34,876 nt of DNA from Actinomycetota bacterium (GTDB lineage: Bacteria; Actinomycetota; Actinomycetes; S36-B12; UBA5976), in the NCBI GenBank assembly GCA_027730605.1, contig JAQCGN010000007.1, forward strand, positions 1 to 34,876, read 5' to 3'. Below are positions 1 through 7,725 of this stretch, in pieces. The first letter of the stretch is position 1; every line of letters starts with the position of its first letter. The position numbers and the translations under genes were made by a program. The notes below the pieces were generated by a model. That model saw only the letters and a program-made list of their open reading frames with translations. It searched no databases and was not told the origin of the DNA.

Positions 1-845
1 CATCTTTCTCCTGCTGAACCAAATCCTGCATTAATTGCGGCATCTGCAGTTAATTCAAGATCGGCATCAGGCAAAACAACCATATGGTTTTTGGCTCCAC
101 CTAAAGATTGAACACGTTTACCATTTTTTGTTCCTGTTTCATAAACATATTTTGCAATTGGAGTAGATCCGACAAATGAAATTGCCTTAACTTTTGGGTG
201 CTCTAATAAGCGATCCACTGCTACTTTGTCACCATTGATAACTGTGAAAACACCATCGGGTAATCCTGCTTCTTTCCAAAGTTTTGCTAACCAAATCGCA
301 GCACTTGGATCTTTCTCACTTGGTTTCAAAATAAAAGTATTTCCTGCCGCTATTGCAATGGGAAAAAACCACATCGGCACCATTGCTGGAAAATTAAATG
401 GGGTAATTCCTGCCACAACACCTACGGGTTGTCTTATGGAGTAAACATCAACACCGTTACTTACTCCTTCACTAAATCCACCTTTTAAAAGGTGAGGAAT
501 ACCACAAGCAAATTCAACGACTTCTTGACCTCGAGTTACTTCACCTAGTGCATCTGATAAAACTTTGCCATGTTCACTGGTAATTATCGCTGCTAATTCT
601 TCTTTTTTGTTGTTCAATAATTCTCTGAATTTAAAAACAATTTGAGCTCGTTTTGTTAATGAAGTATCACGCCACATAGGAAATGCTTTTGCAGCAGATT
701 CGATTGCTTCATCAATTGTGGATGTTTCAGCAAAATCAACTTCACCTGTTTTTAAACCTGTAGCAGGATTAAAAACTTCACCTTTTTTCTTAGCTGTACC
801 AGACCAACTTGCACCATTAATCCAATGAGTGATGTGGGTGGTCAT
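1..845 (-). CDS. mmsA: CoA-acylating methylmalonate-semialdehyde dehydrogenase, 3' part cut off by window edge
   Basis: The reading frame starts with ATG at 845, preceded by an AAAGGGGA ribosome site, and runs off the left edge after 281 complete codons. Visible aldehyde dehydrogenase signatures are the oxyanion Asn in GITPFNFP (N151), the NAD-binding stretch AISFVGSTPIA (about 221-231), and SLGGAKNH (about 247-254), where ordinary ALDHs have ELGGK with a catalytic Glu. Loss of that Glu is characteristic of the CoA-dependent MMSDH family. The last two bases of the window are TG, the start of codon 282, which by family should be the catalytic Cys after GSAGER. Family members convert methylmalonate or malonate semialdehyde to propionyl- or acetyl-CoA with NAD and CoA, in valine, inositol and beta-alanine catabolism. 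It lies 55 bases downstream of a flavoprotein oxidase in the same direction. Here it may handle a semialdehyde made by the aminotransferase at 13120, which is an inference. Confidence 0.93.
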   Translation of the reverse strand, partial: MTTHITHWINGASWSGTAKKKGEVFNPATGLKTGEVDFAETSTIDEAIESAAKAFPMWRDTSLTKRAQIVFKFRELLNNKKEELAAIITSEHGKVLSDALGEVTRGQEVVEFACGIPHLLKGGFSEGVSNGVDVYSIRQPVGVVAGITPFNFPAMVPMWFFPIAIAAGNTFILKPSEKDPSAAIWLAKLWKEAGLPDGVFTVINGDKVAVDRLLEHPKVKAISFVGSTPIAKYVYETGTKNGKRVQSLGGAKNHMVVLPDADLELTADAAINAGFGSAGER

Positions 846-900
846 TTGAAGTTATCCCCTTTAAAATTTAACGATTAATTTATCTTGGTCTTAAGCGTAA

Positions 901-2352
901 TCAGGAGTCAAAGCCTAAGCCTAACCAGTCAAGCAGTTTTAGCCACAAATTTCTTTTTCCCCCGTTGTGATCTGCTCTATCAATCGACCAGCGTGTCAAA
1001 TTTATTACCCAAGTCTTGAATGGCTCTGGTGGAAATGGCAATGGCTTGGTTCTGACCATGGATAGTTTGGTTCTTTCACTTTTTCTGCCATAAACCAAAT
1101 CTAAAAGAGTTAAAGCTGCAAACCTGGATGAACCAACACCTAAACCTGTGAAGCCTGCTGCGTAGGCAACTTTTCCACGCATTGATGTTCCCCAAAAAGG
1201 TGTGAACCTAGAACAAGTATCAATTGCTCCTCCCCATTTATGGGAGAAACCTATTCCTCTTAAACCTGGAAAAGTTCTATAAAGATGTTCTGCCAACATG
1301 ACAAACGATTCATCTGATTGTTCGTATTCTTTAATTACTTCGTTTCCATAGTGATAAACCGCATCATAACCACCCCACAGAAGTCTTTGATCTTTTGTCA
1401 TTCGGAAATAATGAAATTGATTAAATGCATCACTGCAGCCAAATGGTTCATTCCACCCAATTGATTGTTTTTGTTCTTCAGTTAATGGTTCTGTAACTAA
1501 TACATAGTCATAAACTGGGGCAATCATTCGATTAACTTTTGGGATTAAAGATGGAAATGCCCCTGTAGCCAAGATGCAACGTCTTGCTTTAACACTTCCC
1601 AATGCTGTTTTTAGTTTTACTCCGTTGACACTTTGATCTAGCTCTAATACTGGTGAGTTTTCATAAATTTCTACACCAAGTTTTAAAGCAACTTTTCTTA
1701 ATCCCCAAGCAAGTTTAGCTGGGTTTACTAAAGCACAATCGGCATCAAGCATAGCCCCTTTATAAAGAGGTGATTTAACATATTTTGAAAACTCTTGGGC
1801 GTCAAAAAAAGTAAAGTCTTCCCCATATTTTTTGGCTGTTGCTGTCATCTCTTTTAATTCATCAGCGTGCTCTTGAGTTATTGCCACATCAAATTCGCCA
1901 AACCATTCAAAGTCAGCATCGATGTTGTGCTCTTTTAAAAAGTCTTCAATTTCATCTAGATTTTCATGGCCTAATCTAACGAGCTGTGTTAATTCATGTT
2001 CCCATCTTCCATAACCATTAGGAAAACCATGAGTTAAGGATGCGGAAACAAATCCACCATTTCGACCTGCTGCACCCTCAGCAATTCTTTGAGAATCAAT
2101 TAAAACCACATCTAAATTTGGTTGGTGAATTTTGGCATTAATAACGGTCCATAAACCAGTAAAGCCACCACCAACAACTACTAAGCCTGTGGAAATATCT
2201 TTTGCTAAAGCCGGTGCTGCTTTTGGTCTAGATCTTGAATCTAACCAAAAAGATTTAGGTTTTGCCTTAGCAATTGCTTCTTTAGCTTCTTGGGACGTGA
2301 CTCGACCATAAGGAAAGTCATCACCCACAAAAGCGACTGCAGTTGCAGTCAT
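901..2352 (-). CDS. FAD-dependent oxidoreductase, DAO family (gamma-glutamylputrescine oxidase-like)
   Basis: A 483-residue cytosolic flavoprotein. The FAD-binding Rossmann motif VVVGGGFTGLW lies at residues 58-68, an acidic strand end (VLID) at about 83-86, and the DAO-family motif EGAAGRNGGF at 92-101. A second glycine-rich FAD contact (GFTGLGVG) lies near the C-terminus. Enzymes of this group oxidise the amine of gamma-glutamylputrescine, glycine, sarcosine or related amino compounds and release an aldehyde or imine and H2O2. The roughly 50-residue extension before the FAD domain is longer than in E. coli PuuB. The ATG start is preceded by GAGGTG at a good distance. The gene lies downstream of rnpB and upstream of mmsA, and is paralogous to the protein at 3040-4413. 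The pot transporter and the aldehyde dehydrogenase nearby make a polyamine-derived substrate likely, but the exact substrate cannot be read from sequence. Confidence 0.9.
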   Translation of the reverse strand: MTATAVAFVGDDFPYGRVTSQEAKEAIAKAKPKSFWLDSRSRPKAAPALAKDISTGLVVVGGGFTGLWTVINAKIHQPNLDVVLIDSQRIAEGAAGRNGGFVSASLTHGFPNGYGRWEHELTQLVRLGHENLDEIEDFLKEHNIDADFEWFGEFDVAITQEHADELKEMTATAKKYGEDFTFFDAQEFSKYVKSPLYKGAMLDADCALVNPAKLAWGLRKVALKLGVEIYENSPVLELDQSVNGVKLKTALGSVKARRCILATGAFPSLIPKVNRMIAPVYDYVLVTEPLTEEQKQSIGWNEPFGCSDAFNQFHYFRMTKDQRLLWGGYDAVYHYGNEVIKEYEQSDESFVMLAEHLYRTFPGLRGIGFSHKWGGAIDTCSRFTPFWGTSMRGKVAYAAGFTGLGVGSSRFAALTLLDLVYGRKSERTKLSMVRTKPLPFPPEPFKTWVINLTRWSIDRADHNGGKRNLWLKLLDWLGLGFDS

Positions 2353-2446
2353 TTAAAACACCTCGAAAAAATAGTTGGGGTAAGCCAAATACCGTTTAGT
2401 ATTTAACTTTTCTTTTACGATTAAGTTTCGTATTTATTTTTGAAAC

Positions 2447-2508
2447 AAAAATCGGTGATTACGGATCGCCAACGGCAACTAGGCCGTGCTTTGCGTCCGG
2501 CTCTCACC
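2447..2508 (-). terminator. Stem-loop plus T-run downstream of rnpB (terminator or structured RNA)
   Basis: On the minus strand, bases 2508 to 2454 fold into one long interrupted hairpin. Its pairs are GGTGA with TCACC (outer), CGGACGC with GCGATCCG (one bulged base), and ACGGC with GCCGT (inner, loop CTAGTT). It is followed two bases later by TTTTT at 2451-2447. It sits about 105 bases beyond the rnpB 3' end and about 95 bases before the flavoprotein start, so it could end the rnpB transcript or act as an attenuator. The GC-rich stem is strikingly different from the AT-rich surroundings. Confidence 0.5.
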
Positions 2509-2612
2509 CCTAACTAACTAGATAACCAAGTGCATGAAGCACTAATAAGACTATAAACCCGTCTACCCAATACGAGTCAAGTTTAAACCTTGATGTCCTC
2601 ACAAATTTAAAT
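2509..2612 (-). other. Intergenic stretch between rnpB and the stem-loop, with a possible promoter
   Basis: No gene is visible. On the minus strand there is TTGACT at 2580-2575, with TTTATA 17 bases downstream (2557-2552) or TATAGT 19 bases downstream (2555-2550). A small perfect hairpin follows (AGTGC and GCACT around TTCAT, 2544-2530), then a TAGTTAGTTAG repeat. This could be a promoter making a short structured RNA that ends at the 2447 T-run, or simply the rnpB 3' flank. Confidence 0.25.
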
Positions 2613-2998
2613 AAACGAGTTGATCTATAAGCCGGGTTCTGTCCTCATTGCTGAAGAGACAATCATCCATCTTGCATATGTATTGCTACATATGTCATGC
2701 GATCTACCTGTGAACTCGAACGAGCAGTTCTCAAACATTCACTCCATTGCAATTGCTTGCAACTTCTTGATCTTGCTCAAAAGTGGGGTTTGCATAGCCA
2801 CTGCAATCACTTGCAATGCTGGTGGTCTCTTACACCACCGTTTCACTCCTTACCAAAATTTCTTTTGGCGGTTTACTCTCTGTTGCACTGTTCCCGCGGG
2901 TCGCCCCGGGTGGATGTTATCCACCACTTTGCTCTTTAGAGCCCGGACTTTCCTCTGCCTAAATTGCTTTACGCAGCGATTGCCCGACCAACTCGTTT
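2613..2998 (-). ncRNA. rnpB: RNase P RNA (bacterial type A)
   Basis: Read on the minus strand, this is the catalytic RNA that matures tRNA 5' ends. The ends pair as P1 (AAACGAGTTG at 2998-2989 with CAACTCGTTT at 2622-2613). Universally conserved blocks are present: GAGGAAAGTCCGGGCTC near the 5' end, ACAGAGAGTAAACCGCC, GAGTGAAACGGTGGTGTAAGAG in split form with its paired ACCACC, and ACAGAACCCGGCTTATAG at the 3' end. Length is about 386 nt, within the type A range. A hairpin with CATATGTA and TACATATG arms (about 2676-2696) is in the position of a 3'-proximal helix. Exact ends are inferred from P1 pairing and may be off by a few bases. Open frames across it are chance frames. Confidence 0.97.
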
Positions 2999-3007
2999 AA
3001 TACTTCA

Positions 3008-3037
3008 ATTGTAGAACTAAGGCATTATGTTTAGTAA
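3008..3037 (-). promoter_or_regulatory. rnpB: Candidate rnpB promoter
   Basis: On the minus strand, TACAAT (3013-3008) lies a few bases upstream of the RNA 5' end and 18 bases after TTACTA (3037-3032). The -10 is good and the -35 weak. The element occupies almost the whole 41-base gap to the divergent gene at 3040. Confidence 0.35.
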
Positions 3038-3039
3038 TC

Positions 3040-4413
3040 ATGACTATGCCTCCAGCCTCCCTGTGGTGGGATTCGTTACCAAAACCATTACAAACAAGAG
3101 AATCACTAAACAAAGACATTGAAGTAGACGTTGCCATCATTGGAGCTGGCTATACCGGTTTATGGGCTGCTTATTATCTGCTTAAAAAATCACCAGGAAT
3201 AAAAATTGCCTTACTTGAATCCAACGTTGCAGGTTTTGGGGCAAGTGGACGAAATGGTGGATGGTGTTCAGCACTTTTTCCAGTTGGTCTTGACAAATTA
3301 GCTCAACAATCAAACAAAGAAAAAGCAATTCGCATGCAACAAATAATGTTTGAAACTGTTGACGAAGTAGGAAATGTTATTAAAAATGAAAATATTGATG
3401 CTGAATGGCAAAAAGGTGGAAGTTTTTCTATTGCCAGGGACAAAATTCAATTAAATCGTGCCATTGACGAAGTAAATCATTACAAAGAATGGGGATTTAA
3501 AGATTCAGATTACACATTCTTAGATGAGCATTCTGCAAAATCGAGAATAAATGCCTCTAACATAAAGGGTGCAACATTTACTCCACATTGTGCTGCAATA
3601 AATCCAGCTAAACTTGTTAGATCTCTTGCTGAGATTGTGAAAGCAAAAGGAGCACAAATCTTTGAAAACACAAAAGTATTGAGTTTTTCTAATAATGTGG
3701 CCACAACCCCTAATTCAAAGGTTAGTTATAAATACATAATTAATGCCACCGAAGGATACAGGTCAAATCTGCCTGGTCTAAAGAGAACTAGCATTCCTGT
3801 TTATTCATTAATGATTGCAACTGATGTGTTAAGTGAAAAAATTTGGAATGAGATTGGCTTAAATAACAGAGAAACTTTTGCTGACTATAGAAATTTAATT
3901 ATTTATGGTCAAAGAACAAAAGATAATAGATTTGCTTTTGGGGGCCGAGGTGCTCCCTACCATTTTGGTTCAAAAATCGACAACAAATTTGATATCCATA
4001 AACCAACACATGATGAATTACTCAGAACATTAGTTGAACTATTTCCTGTCATAAAAGGAGTTAAAGTAACACACTCTTGGGGTGGACCACTTTCTATTGC
4101 GCGTGATTGGGCGGCACACGTTTCACTTGATGTTAAATCAGGCATTGCAAGTGCAGGAGGATATGTCGGTGATGGAGTGGGGACTTCAAATCTTGCGGGT
4201 CGAACATTGGCTGATTTAATTCTTAAAAATGAATCAGAACTAGTTTCGATGCCATGGGTAAATCACAAATCAAAAAAATGGGACATTGAACCATTTCGTT
4301 GGATTGGTGTAAACGGGTCACTTAAATTAGCTGGGATTGCAGATTTGGTCGAAAAAAAATTCAAAAAAGAAACTTTTATTACTTGGTTATTGAATAAACT
4401 TCGAGGTCATTGA
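3040..4413 (+). CDS. FAD-dependent oxidoreductase, DAO family (paralogue of 901-2352)
   Basis: A 457-residue flavoprotein with the FAD-binding motif VAIIGAGYTGLW at 31-42, the acidic end of the second strand (LLES, 58-61), and GASGRNGGW at 67-75. The C-terminal GDGVGTSN matches the second FAD contact of the DAO fold. It aligns along its length with the 483-residue oxidase across rnpB, for example NIDAEW against NIDADFEW and INPAKLVRSL against VNPAKLAWGL, so the two are paralogues. The likely reaction is oxidative deamination of an amine such as a polyamine derivative, giving H2O2. No convincing ribosome site precedes the ATG, and only 41 bases separate it from rnpB, so a leaderless or near-leaderless transcript is plausible. 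The 3' end overlaps the convergent RNase HI gene by 7 bases. Confidence 0.88.
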   Translation: MTMPPASLWWDSLPKPLQTRESLNKDIEVDVAIIGAGYTGLWAAYYLLKKSPGIKIALLESNVAGFGASGRNGGWCSALFPVGLDKLAQQSNKEKAIRMQQIMFETVDEVGNVIKNENIDAEWQKGGSFSIARDKIQLNRAIDEVNHYKEWGFKDSDYTFLDEHSAKSRINASNIKGATFTPHCAAINPAKLVRSLAEIVKAKGAQIFENTKVLSFSNNVATTPNSKVSYKYIINATEGYRSNLPGLKRTSIPVYSLMIATDVLSEKIWNEIGLNNRETFADYRNLIIYGQRTKDNRFAFGGRGAPYHFGSKIDNKFDIHKPTHDELLRTLVELFPVIKGVKVTHSWGGPLSIARDWAAHVSLDVKSGIASAGGYVGDGVGTSNLAGRTLADLILKNESELVSMPWVNHKSKKWDIEPFRWIGVNGSLKLAGIADLVEKKFKKETFITWLLNKLRGH

Positions 4414-4841
4414 TTAAGTTCTGCGTCAAGAGCAATATTTAGTAATTCGTCAGCTAGCAGATTTTCCTCCCTAGATACCCAAACATATTTGACTTGTTCT
4501 TTGGGAAAAGCATTTTGCGCTTTGCCGACCAGATCTTTCATATTTTCATGCTTTATTTTCCAATTACCACTCATTTGTTCTACAACTAATTTGCTATCCA
4601 TTCGAACTTCAATTTCAGCATTTGCATCAATTCGATGGGCTGCTGTTAAACCTGCAACTAAACCACTATATTCAGCAACATTGTTAGTAGTGATTCCTAA
4701 AGTTTTTCCTTCTTTAAACAAAATTTCATTAGTCTCAGCATTTTTAACAAGACAGCCATAAGCTGCAGGACCAGGATTTCCCCTGGATCCACCATCAGCC
4801 TCAATTATTAATTTCAATTTCTCACCAAAATACATCGACAA
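4407..4841 (-). CDS. rnhA: Ribonuclease HI-type protein
   Basis: A 144-residue protein that should cut the RNA strand of RNA-DNA hybrids. The DEDD active site is visible: D16 in EADGGSRGNPGPA, E57 in AEYSGL, D82 in MDSKLVVEQM, and D131 in LADELLN. In many actinobacteria this domain is fused to a C-terminal CobC-like phosphatase; here the protein ends after the RNase domain. It is the last gene of a Nif3 / zinc-ribbon / RNase H series. Its start lies inside the 3' end of the zinc-ribbon gene (overlap 28 bases; an ATG at 4835 would give 22), which suggests translational coupling. The 3' end overlaps the flavoprotein gene on the other strand. Confidence 0.93.
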   Translation of the reverse strand: MSMYFGEKLKLIIEADGGSRGNPGPAAYGCLVKNAETNEILFKEGKTLGITTNNVAEYSGLVAGLTAAHRIDANAEIEVRMDSKLVVEQMSGNWKIKHENMKDLVGKAQNAFPKEQVKYVWVSREENLLADELLNIALDAELNQ

Positions 4842-5536
4842 TTTTCACATCTAATGATTTCCTCAGGGTCTATTGCATTAATCTTGCTAATTTCTGCCGG
4901 TGAAATTTGTATCTGACAAGAGCTACAGGTTCCATGACTAAATATTCCTGCTCCTATGCCGTGCTCTAGTCTGATTTTCTCATAAAGTTCTATTAGAGCC
5001 TCATCAATTTTTGACACAACTTCATTTCTTTCAGTTGTAAAAACTGAAATCTCACTATTCGCCTTACTGAAATCATTCTTAATCAAAGTATTTAATTGAC
5101 TTATCTCATCTTTTACTTGAGTCAATATTTCCTGCATCCCACTTTTTTTGTGCTCTAGATCTTCAATTTTTTCTAGTATGGAAATCTCTACTTCCTCTAA
5201 TTCTTTTTGCTTACGTTTTAATGTGCCAATTTCATGCTGAATTTGGGTCAAATCCTTGGCACTAGTTTCACCAGAATCTAGTCTTTCATTATCTTTTACA
5301 ACGCGTTTGGCGATGTTTTCCACATCAACTTCTGCTCTGGATAATTCTTTCTTTGTTTCACTTATTTGGGAATCATTTTCAACAATTGAGGCTTCAATAG
5401 AAGGAAGGCGCGCTGTCAATTCAGTTATCTTCATCAATTGAGGGTGGTTCTTCTTCTGGTGGTCAATTTTTCTAATATTTTGGTCAATTGCGTTTAAATC
5501 AATAAGTAATTTTTGTACTTCAACTTTGGCCTTCAT
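4814..5536 (-). CDS. Coiled-coil protein with C4-type zinc ribbon
   Basis: A 240-residue protein. Residues of about 1-190 are charged, heptad-like and rich in Glu, Lys, Leu and Ile, with no membrane segment, consistent with a long antiparallel coiled coil. The C-terminus carries a zinc ribbon with C204, C207, C230 and C233 (CSSC and CENC), plus an extra C235. The architecture matches the bacterial C4-type zinc-ribbon family (formerly DUF164), whose members commonly sit between Nif3-like and RNase H genes in actinobacteria. Its molecular role is not established; nucleic-acid binding or a scaffold are possibilities. The start overlaps the Nif3 stop by 4 bases. Confidence 0.87.
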   Translation of the reverse strand: MKAKVEVQKLLIDLNAIDQNIRKIDHQKKNHPQLMKITELTARLPSIEASIVENDSQISETKKELSRAEVDVENIAKRVVKDNERLDSGETSAKDLTQIQHEIGTLKRKQKELEEVEISILEKIEDLEHKKSGMQEILTQVKDEISQLNTLIKNDFSKANSEISVFTTERNEVVSKIDEALIELYEKIRLEHGIGAGIFSHGTCSSCQIQISPAEISKINAIDPEEIIRCENCRCILVRN

Positions 5537-6345
5537 GATTTTGTTGCCACACTGAAATCCCAGGAATCGGTCACTATCTCAGAGATGAGAATATTCACAT
5601 CAAAATTACTTTGACTAAAATCACTTTCAAGTTGTTTTTTAAGTTCTGGAAGCCATAACCATTCACTTGCCCAATGTGAAATCAAAATTAGAGCAGGTCC
5701 ATTCATAACTTTATTATCACTTATTGCATGATGCTTTAAATCAGCGGTAACAAACACATCAGCATCAGTTTGGCGAACCTCTGCTAAGAGTGATGATCCA
5801 GATCCCCCACACACAGCTACTTTTGATATTTCACTTTCCAGATTTCCACTTACCTGTATGGCACCTTTAGTTTTAGGAAGATTATGCCTTAACAAATTCA
5901 CAAATGTTTCTAAATTCATATTTTCATTTAATTCACCAATTCGTCCCATTTGCTCTTGTCCAAATCTTGTAACTTTTATTAAACCTAATTTTGCTGCAAA
6001 GGCATCATTAACCCCTCCTTCTGCGATATCTGCATTGGTATGAATGCAATAAAGTGCAATATTATTTTCTTCTAAAAGCATCTTTAATTCAATTCTTTTT
6101 TCTTGAATATCTGAAGACTCTTCTTCATCAAGAATTAATGGATGATGGCTAATTAAAAGCTGAGCGGATTCAGTTATCGCCTGTGAAACAACTTCGGGTG
6201 TCACATCAATTGTTAAAAGTATTTTTGTTACTTCAATTTGAGAATTATTAGTTGTTAACCCAACCCCATCCCATTCAAGAGCTAAAGTTTTTGGGTAACG
6301 TTTTTCGATTATTTCTGCCAACTTGGCAACAGTTGGTTTATTCAC
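5533..6345 (-). CDS. Nif3-like dinuclear metal-centre protein
   Basis: A 270-residue protein of the Nif3/YbgI family, which forms hexamers with a two-metal site per subunit. The exact reaction is disputed, although some members are annotated as GTP cyclohydrolase I type 2. Family motifs are EWDGVGL (24-30), SHHP (66-69), IHTNADIAEGGVND (101-114), and a C-terminal SHWASEW with metal ligands H224 and E228. I place the start at the GTG at 6345 because the conserved WDGVG motif then lies at the usual distance from the N-terminus. A longer frame reaches 6405 but runs through the tRNA-Val gene. The GTG begins one base after the tRNA 3' end, so no Shine-Dalgarno sequence is possible outside the tRNA. 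The 3' end overlaps the zinc-ribbon gene by 4 bases. Confidence 0.9.
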   Translation of the reverse strand: MNKPTVAKLAEIIEKRYPKTLALEWDGVGLTTNNSQIEVTKILLTIDVTPEVVSQAITESAQLLISHHPLILDEEESSDIQEKRIELKMLLEENNIALYCIHTNADIAEGGVNDAFAAKLGLIKVTRFGQEQMGRIGELNENMNLETFVNLLRHNLPKTKGAIQVSGNLESEISKVAVCGGSGSSLLAEVRQTDADVFVTADLKHHAISDNKVMNGPALILISHWASEWLWLPELKKQLESDFSQSNFDVNILISEIVTDSWDFSVATKS

Positions 6346-6346
6346 G

Positions 6347-6420
6347 TGGGCCCAGAGGGACTCGAACCCCCGACATCCGCCTTGTAAGGGCGGCGCTCTA
6401 GCCAACTGAGCTATAGGCCC
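6347..6420 (-). tRNA. tRNA-Val (anticodon UAC)
   Basis: A 74-nt cloverleaf on the minus strand. The acceptor GGGCCTA pairs with TGGGCCC, the D stem is GCTC/GAGC, the anticodon stem CCGCC/GGCGG encloses the loop CTTACAA (anticodon TAC), and the T stem is followed by TTCGAGT. The discriminator is A73 at 6347. CCA is not encoded. No clear promoter lies in the 47-base gap to the upstream peroxiredoxin gene, so it may be processed from the pot operon transcript. Confidence 0.97.
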
Positions 6421-6467
6421 GGATTAATTAATTTTCAACCCGAAATTTCTTGCATACGCAAATCTAT

Positions 6468-6926
6468 CTAAAGTGCAGAAAGAGCCAATCGATAGTCCGA
6501 GGTTTTACGCACTTCACCAGGGCTTGTTACAACTTTCCAACGAATAATTCCACTTTTATCAATCACAAATGTTCCTCGGTTAGCAAAACCCGAATCTTCC
6601 AAGAAAACTCCATAGGCTTTGCTGACTTGCCCATGAGGCCAAAAATCACTTAATAATGGGGTTGTCAATTCTTGCTGCTCGGCAAATATTTTTAGACTTG
6701 AACTTGGATCACATGAGATTGAAAGTATTTGAGTTTCATCATTAACAAAATCATTTCTTTCATCTCTTATCGTGCACATTTCTTCTGTACATTTTCCGGT
6801 GAATGCGAATGGATAAAACATTAATAAAACATTTTTCTTATTCTTAAAATCCCCTAAATTAACTATCTCACCAAATTGATTTTTAAGTGAGAAATCTGGT
6901 GCAGTATCCCCTACTTCTAAACTCAT
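6468..6926 (-). CDS. Peroxiredoxin (Bcp/AhpE type)
   Basis: A 152-residue thiol peroxidase that reduces H2O2 and organic peroxides. The thioredoxin-like fold is indicated by GDTAPDFSL at 6-14 and YPFAFTGKCTEEMC at 38-51. The peroxidatic Cys is C46. C51, five residues later, matches the resolving-Cys position of Bcp-type enzymes, while the FAFTG context is closer to actinobacterial AhpE. An Arg typical of the active site is present in GIIRWK. The ATG overlaps the potC stop by 4 bases, so it is translationally coupled to the transporter. H2O2 is the expected by-product of the DAO-family oxidases nearby, which gives a functional reason for the linkage (inference). Confidence 0.9.
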   Translation of the reverse strand: MSLEVGDTAPDFSLKNQFGEIVNLGDFKNKKNVLLMFYPFAFTGKCTEEMCTIRDERNDFVNDETQILSISCDPSSSLKIFAEQQELTTPLLSDFWPHGQVSKAYGVFLEDSGFANRGTFVIDKSGIIRWKVVTSPGEVRKTSDYRLALSAL

Positions 6927-7723
6927 ACTTTTGTTGCCCTTCTATTCTTACTAATTAAACTTGCCACAAGAATAAGTAGTAGTGAGCCTAAAAACATTAA
7001 GGAAGCTATCACATTAACTTGTGGTGGAATTCCTCTTAGCGCAGCACCCCAAATATAAATTGGAAATGTCACAATTCTTCCTGAGTTAAAAGTTGTGACA
7101 ATGAAATCGTCAAAAGATAGAGAAAACGAGAGCAACGCTGCAGCTAAAATTCCCGGTAATGCAATTGGAAAAGTAATATATCTAAATGTTTGCAACGGTG
7201 TTGCATAAAGATCCATTGCGGCCTGCTCTAGTTTAGGGTCCATTCCAGCTAATCGTGCATTAACGACAACTACAACAAAACTGATGGTAAATGTAATTTG
7301 AGCCAATAAAATTGTCCAAAATCCAAGTGGAATAAAAATATTTAAAAACAATGCCAAGAGTGATGCACCCAGAATAACTTCAGGAGTGGCTAGGGGAAGA
7401 AAAACTAACAAACTTGTTGTGCCACGACCTCTGTATCTATGTCTTATTAAAGCAAACGAAATCATAGTGCCAATAATGGTAGAAATAATTGTGACCAATA
7501 AACCAATTTGAATACTGGTTGAAAAAGCCCGACAAATAGTTTGATCACGACATATGTTTGTCCATGCGTCTAGTGAAAACTCATTCCAAGAAGTATTTTG
7601 GCGACCTTTTGGTTTGTTAAAAGACAGCAAAATAATCACGGCTAATGGCAGCATCAAATAAACTATTATCAGAACAGAGAATACTTGTAAGGTTTTTTCC
7701 CGGATTAATTTAATTATGAACAT
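6923..7723 (-). CDS. potC: Polyamine-type ABC transporter permease, PotC-like
   Basis: A 266-residue inner-membrane permease with about six hydrophobic helices. The cytoplasmic coupling (EAA) loop is EQAAMDLYATPLQTFRY, followed by the typical FPIALPGILAA helix. It is the last transporter gene of the potD-A-B-C set, 2 bases after potB and overlapping the peroxiredoxin gene. Its order and length match PotC of spermidine/putrescine importers. Specificity comes mainly from the binding protein, so related compounds cannot be excluded. Confidence 0.9.
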   Translation of the reverse strand: MFIIKLIREKTLQVFSVLIIVYLMLPLAVIILLSFNKPKGRQNTSWNEFSLDAWTNICRDQTICRAFSTSIQIGLLVTIISTIIGTMISFALIRHRYRGRGTTSLLVFLPLATPEVILGASLLALFLNIFIPLGFWTILLAQITFTISFVVVVVNARLAGMDPKLEQAAMDLYATPLQTFRYITFPIALPGILAAALLSFSLSFDDFIVTTFNSGRIVTFPIYIWGAALRGIPPQVNVIASLMFLGSLLLILVASLISKNRRATKV

Positions 7724-7725
7724 AA

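Noticed and set aside
2454-2508. Calling the GC-rich stem-loop a c-di-GMP-I riboswitch
   Set aside because: GGACGCAAAGC and CGGCCTA match part of the core, but the preceding GNRA-capped helix and the GGGCAAACC strand are absent, so the assignment is not supported.
2620-3000. Overlapping plus-strand open frames of 126 and 80 residues
   Set aside because: They lie on the antisense strand of rnpB and have the amino-acid composition of a structured RNA read as protein.
6346-6405. A 20-residue N-terminal extension of the Nif3 protein starting at 6405
   Set aside because: The extension translates the tRNA-Val gene; the family motif spacing fits the GTG at 6345.
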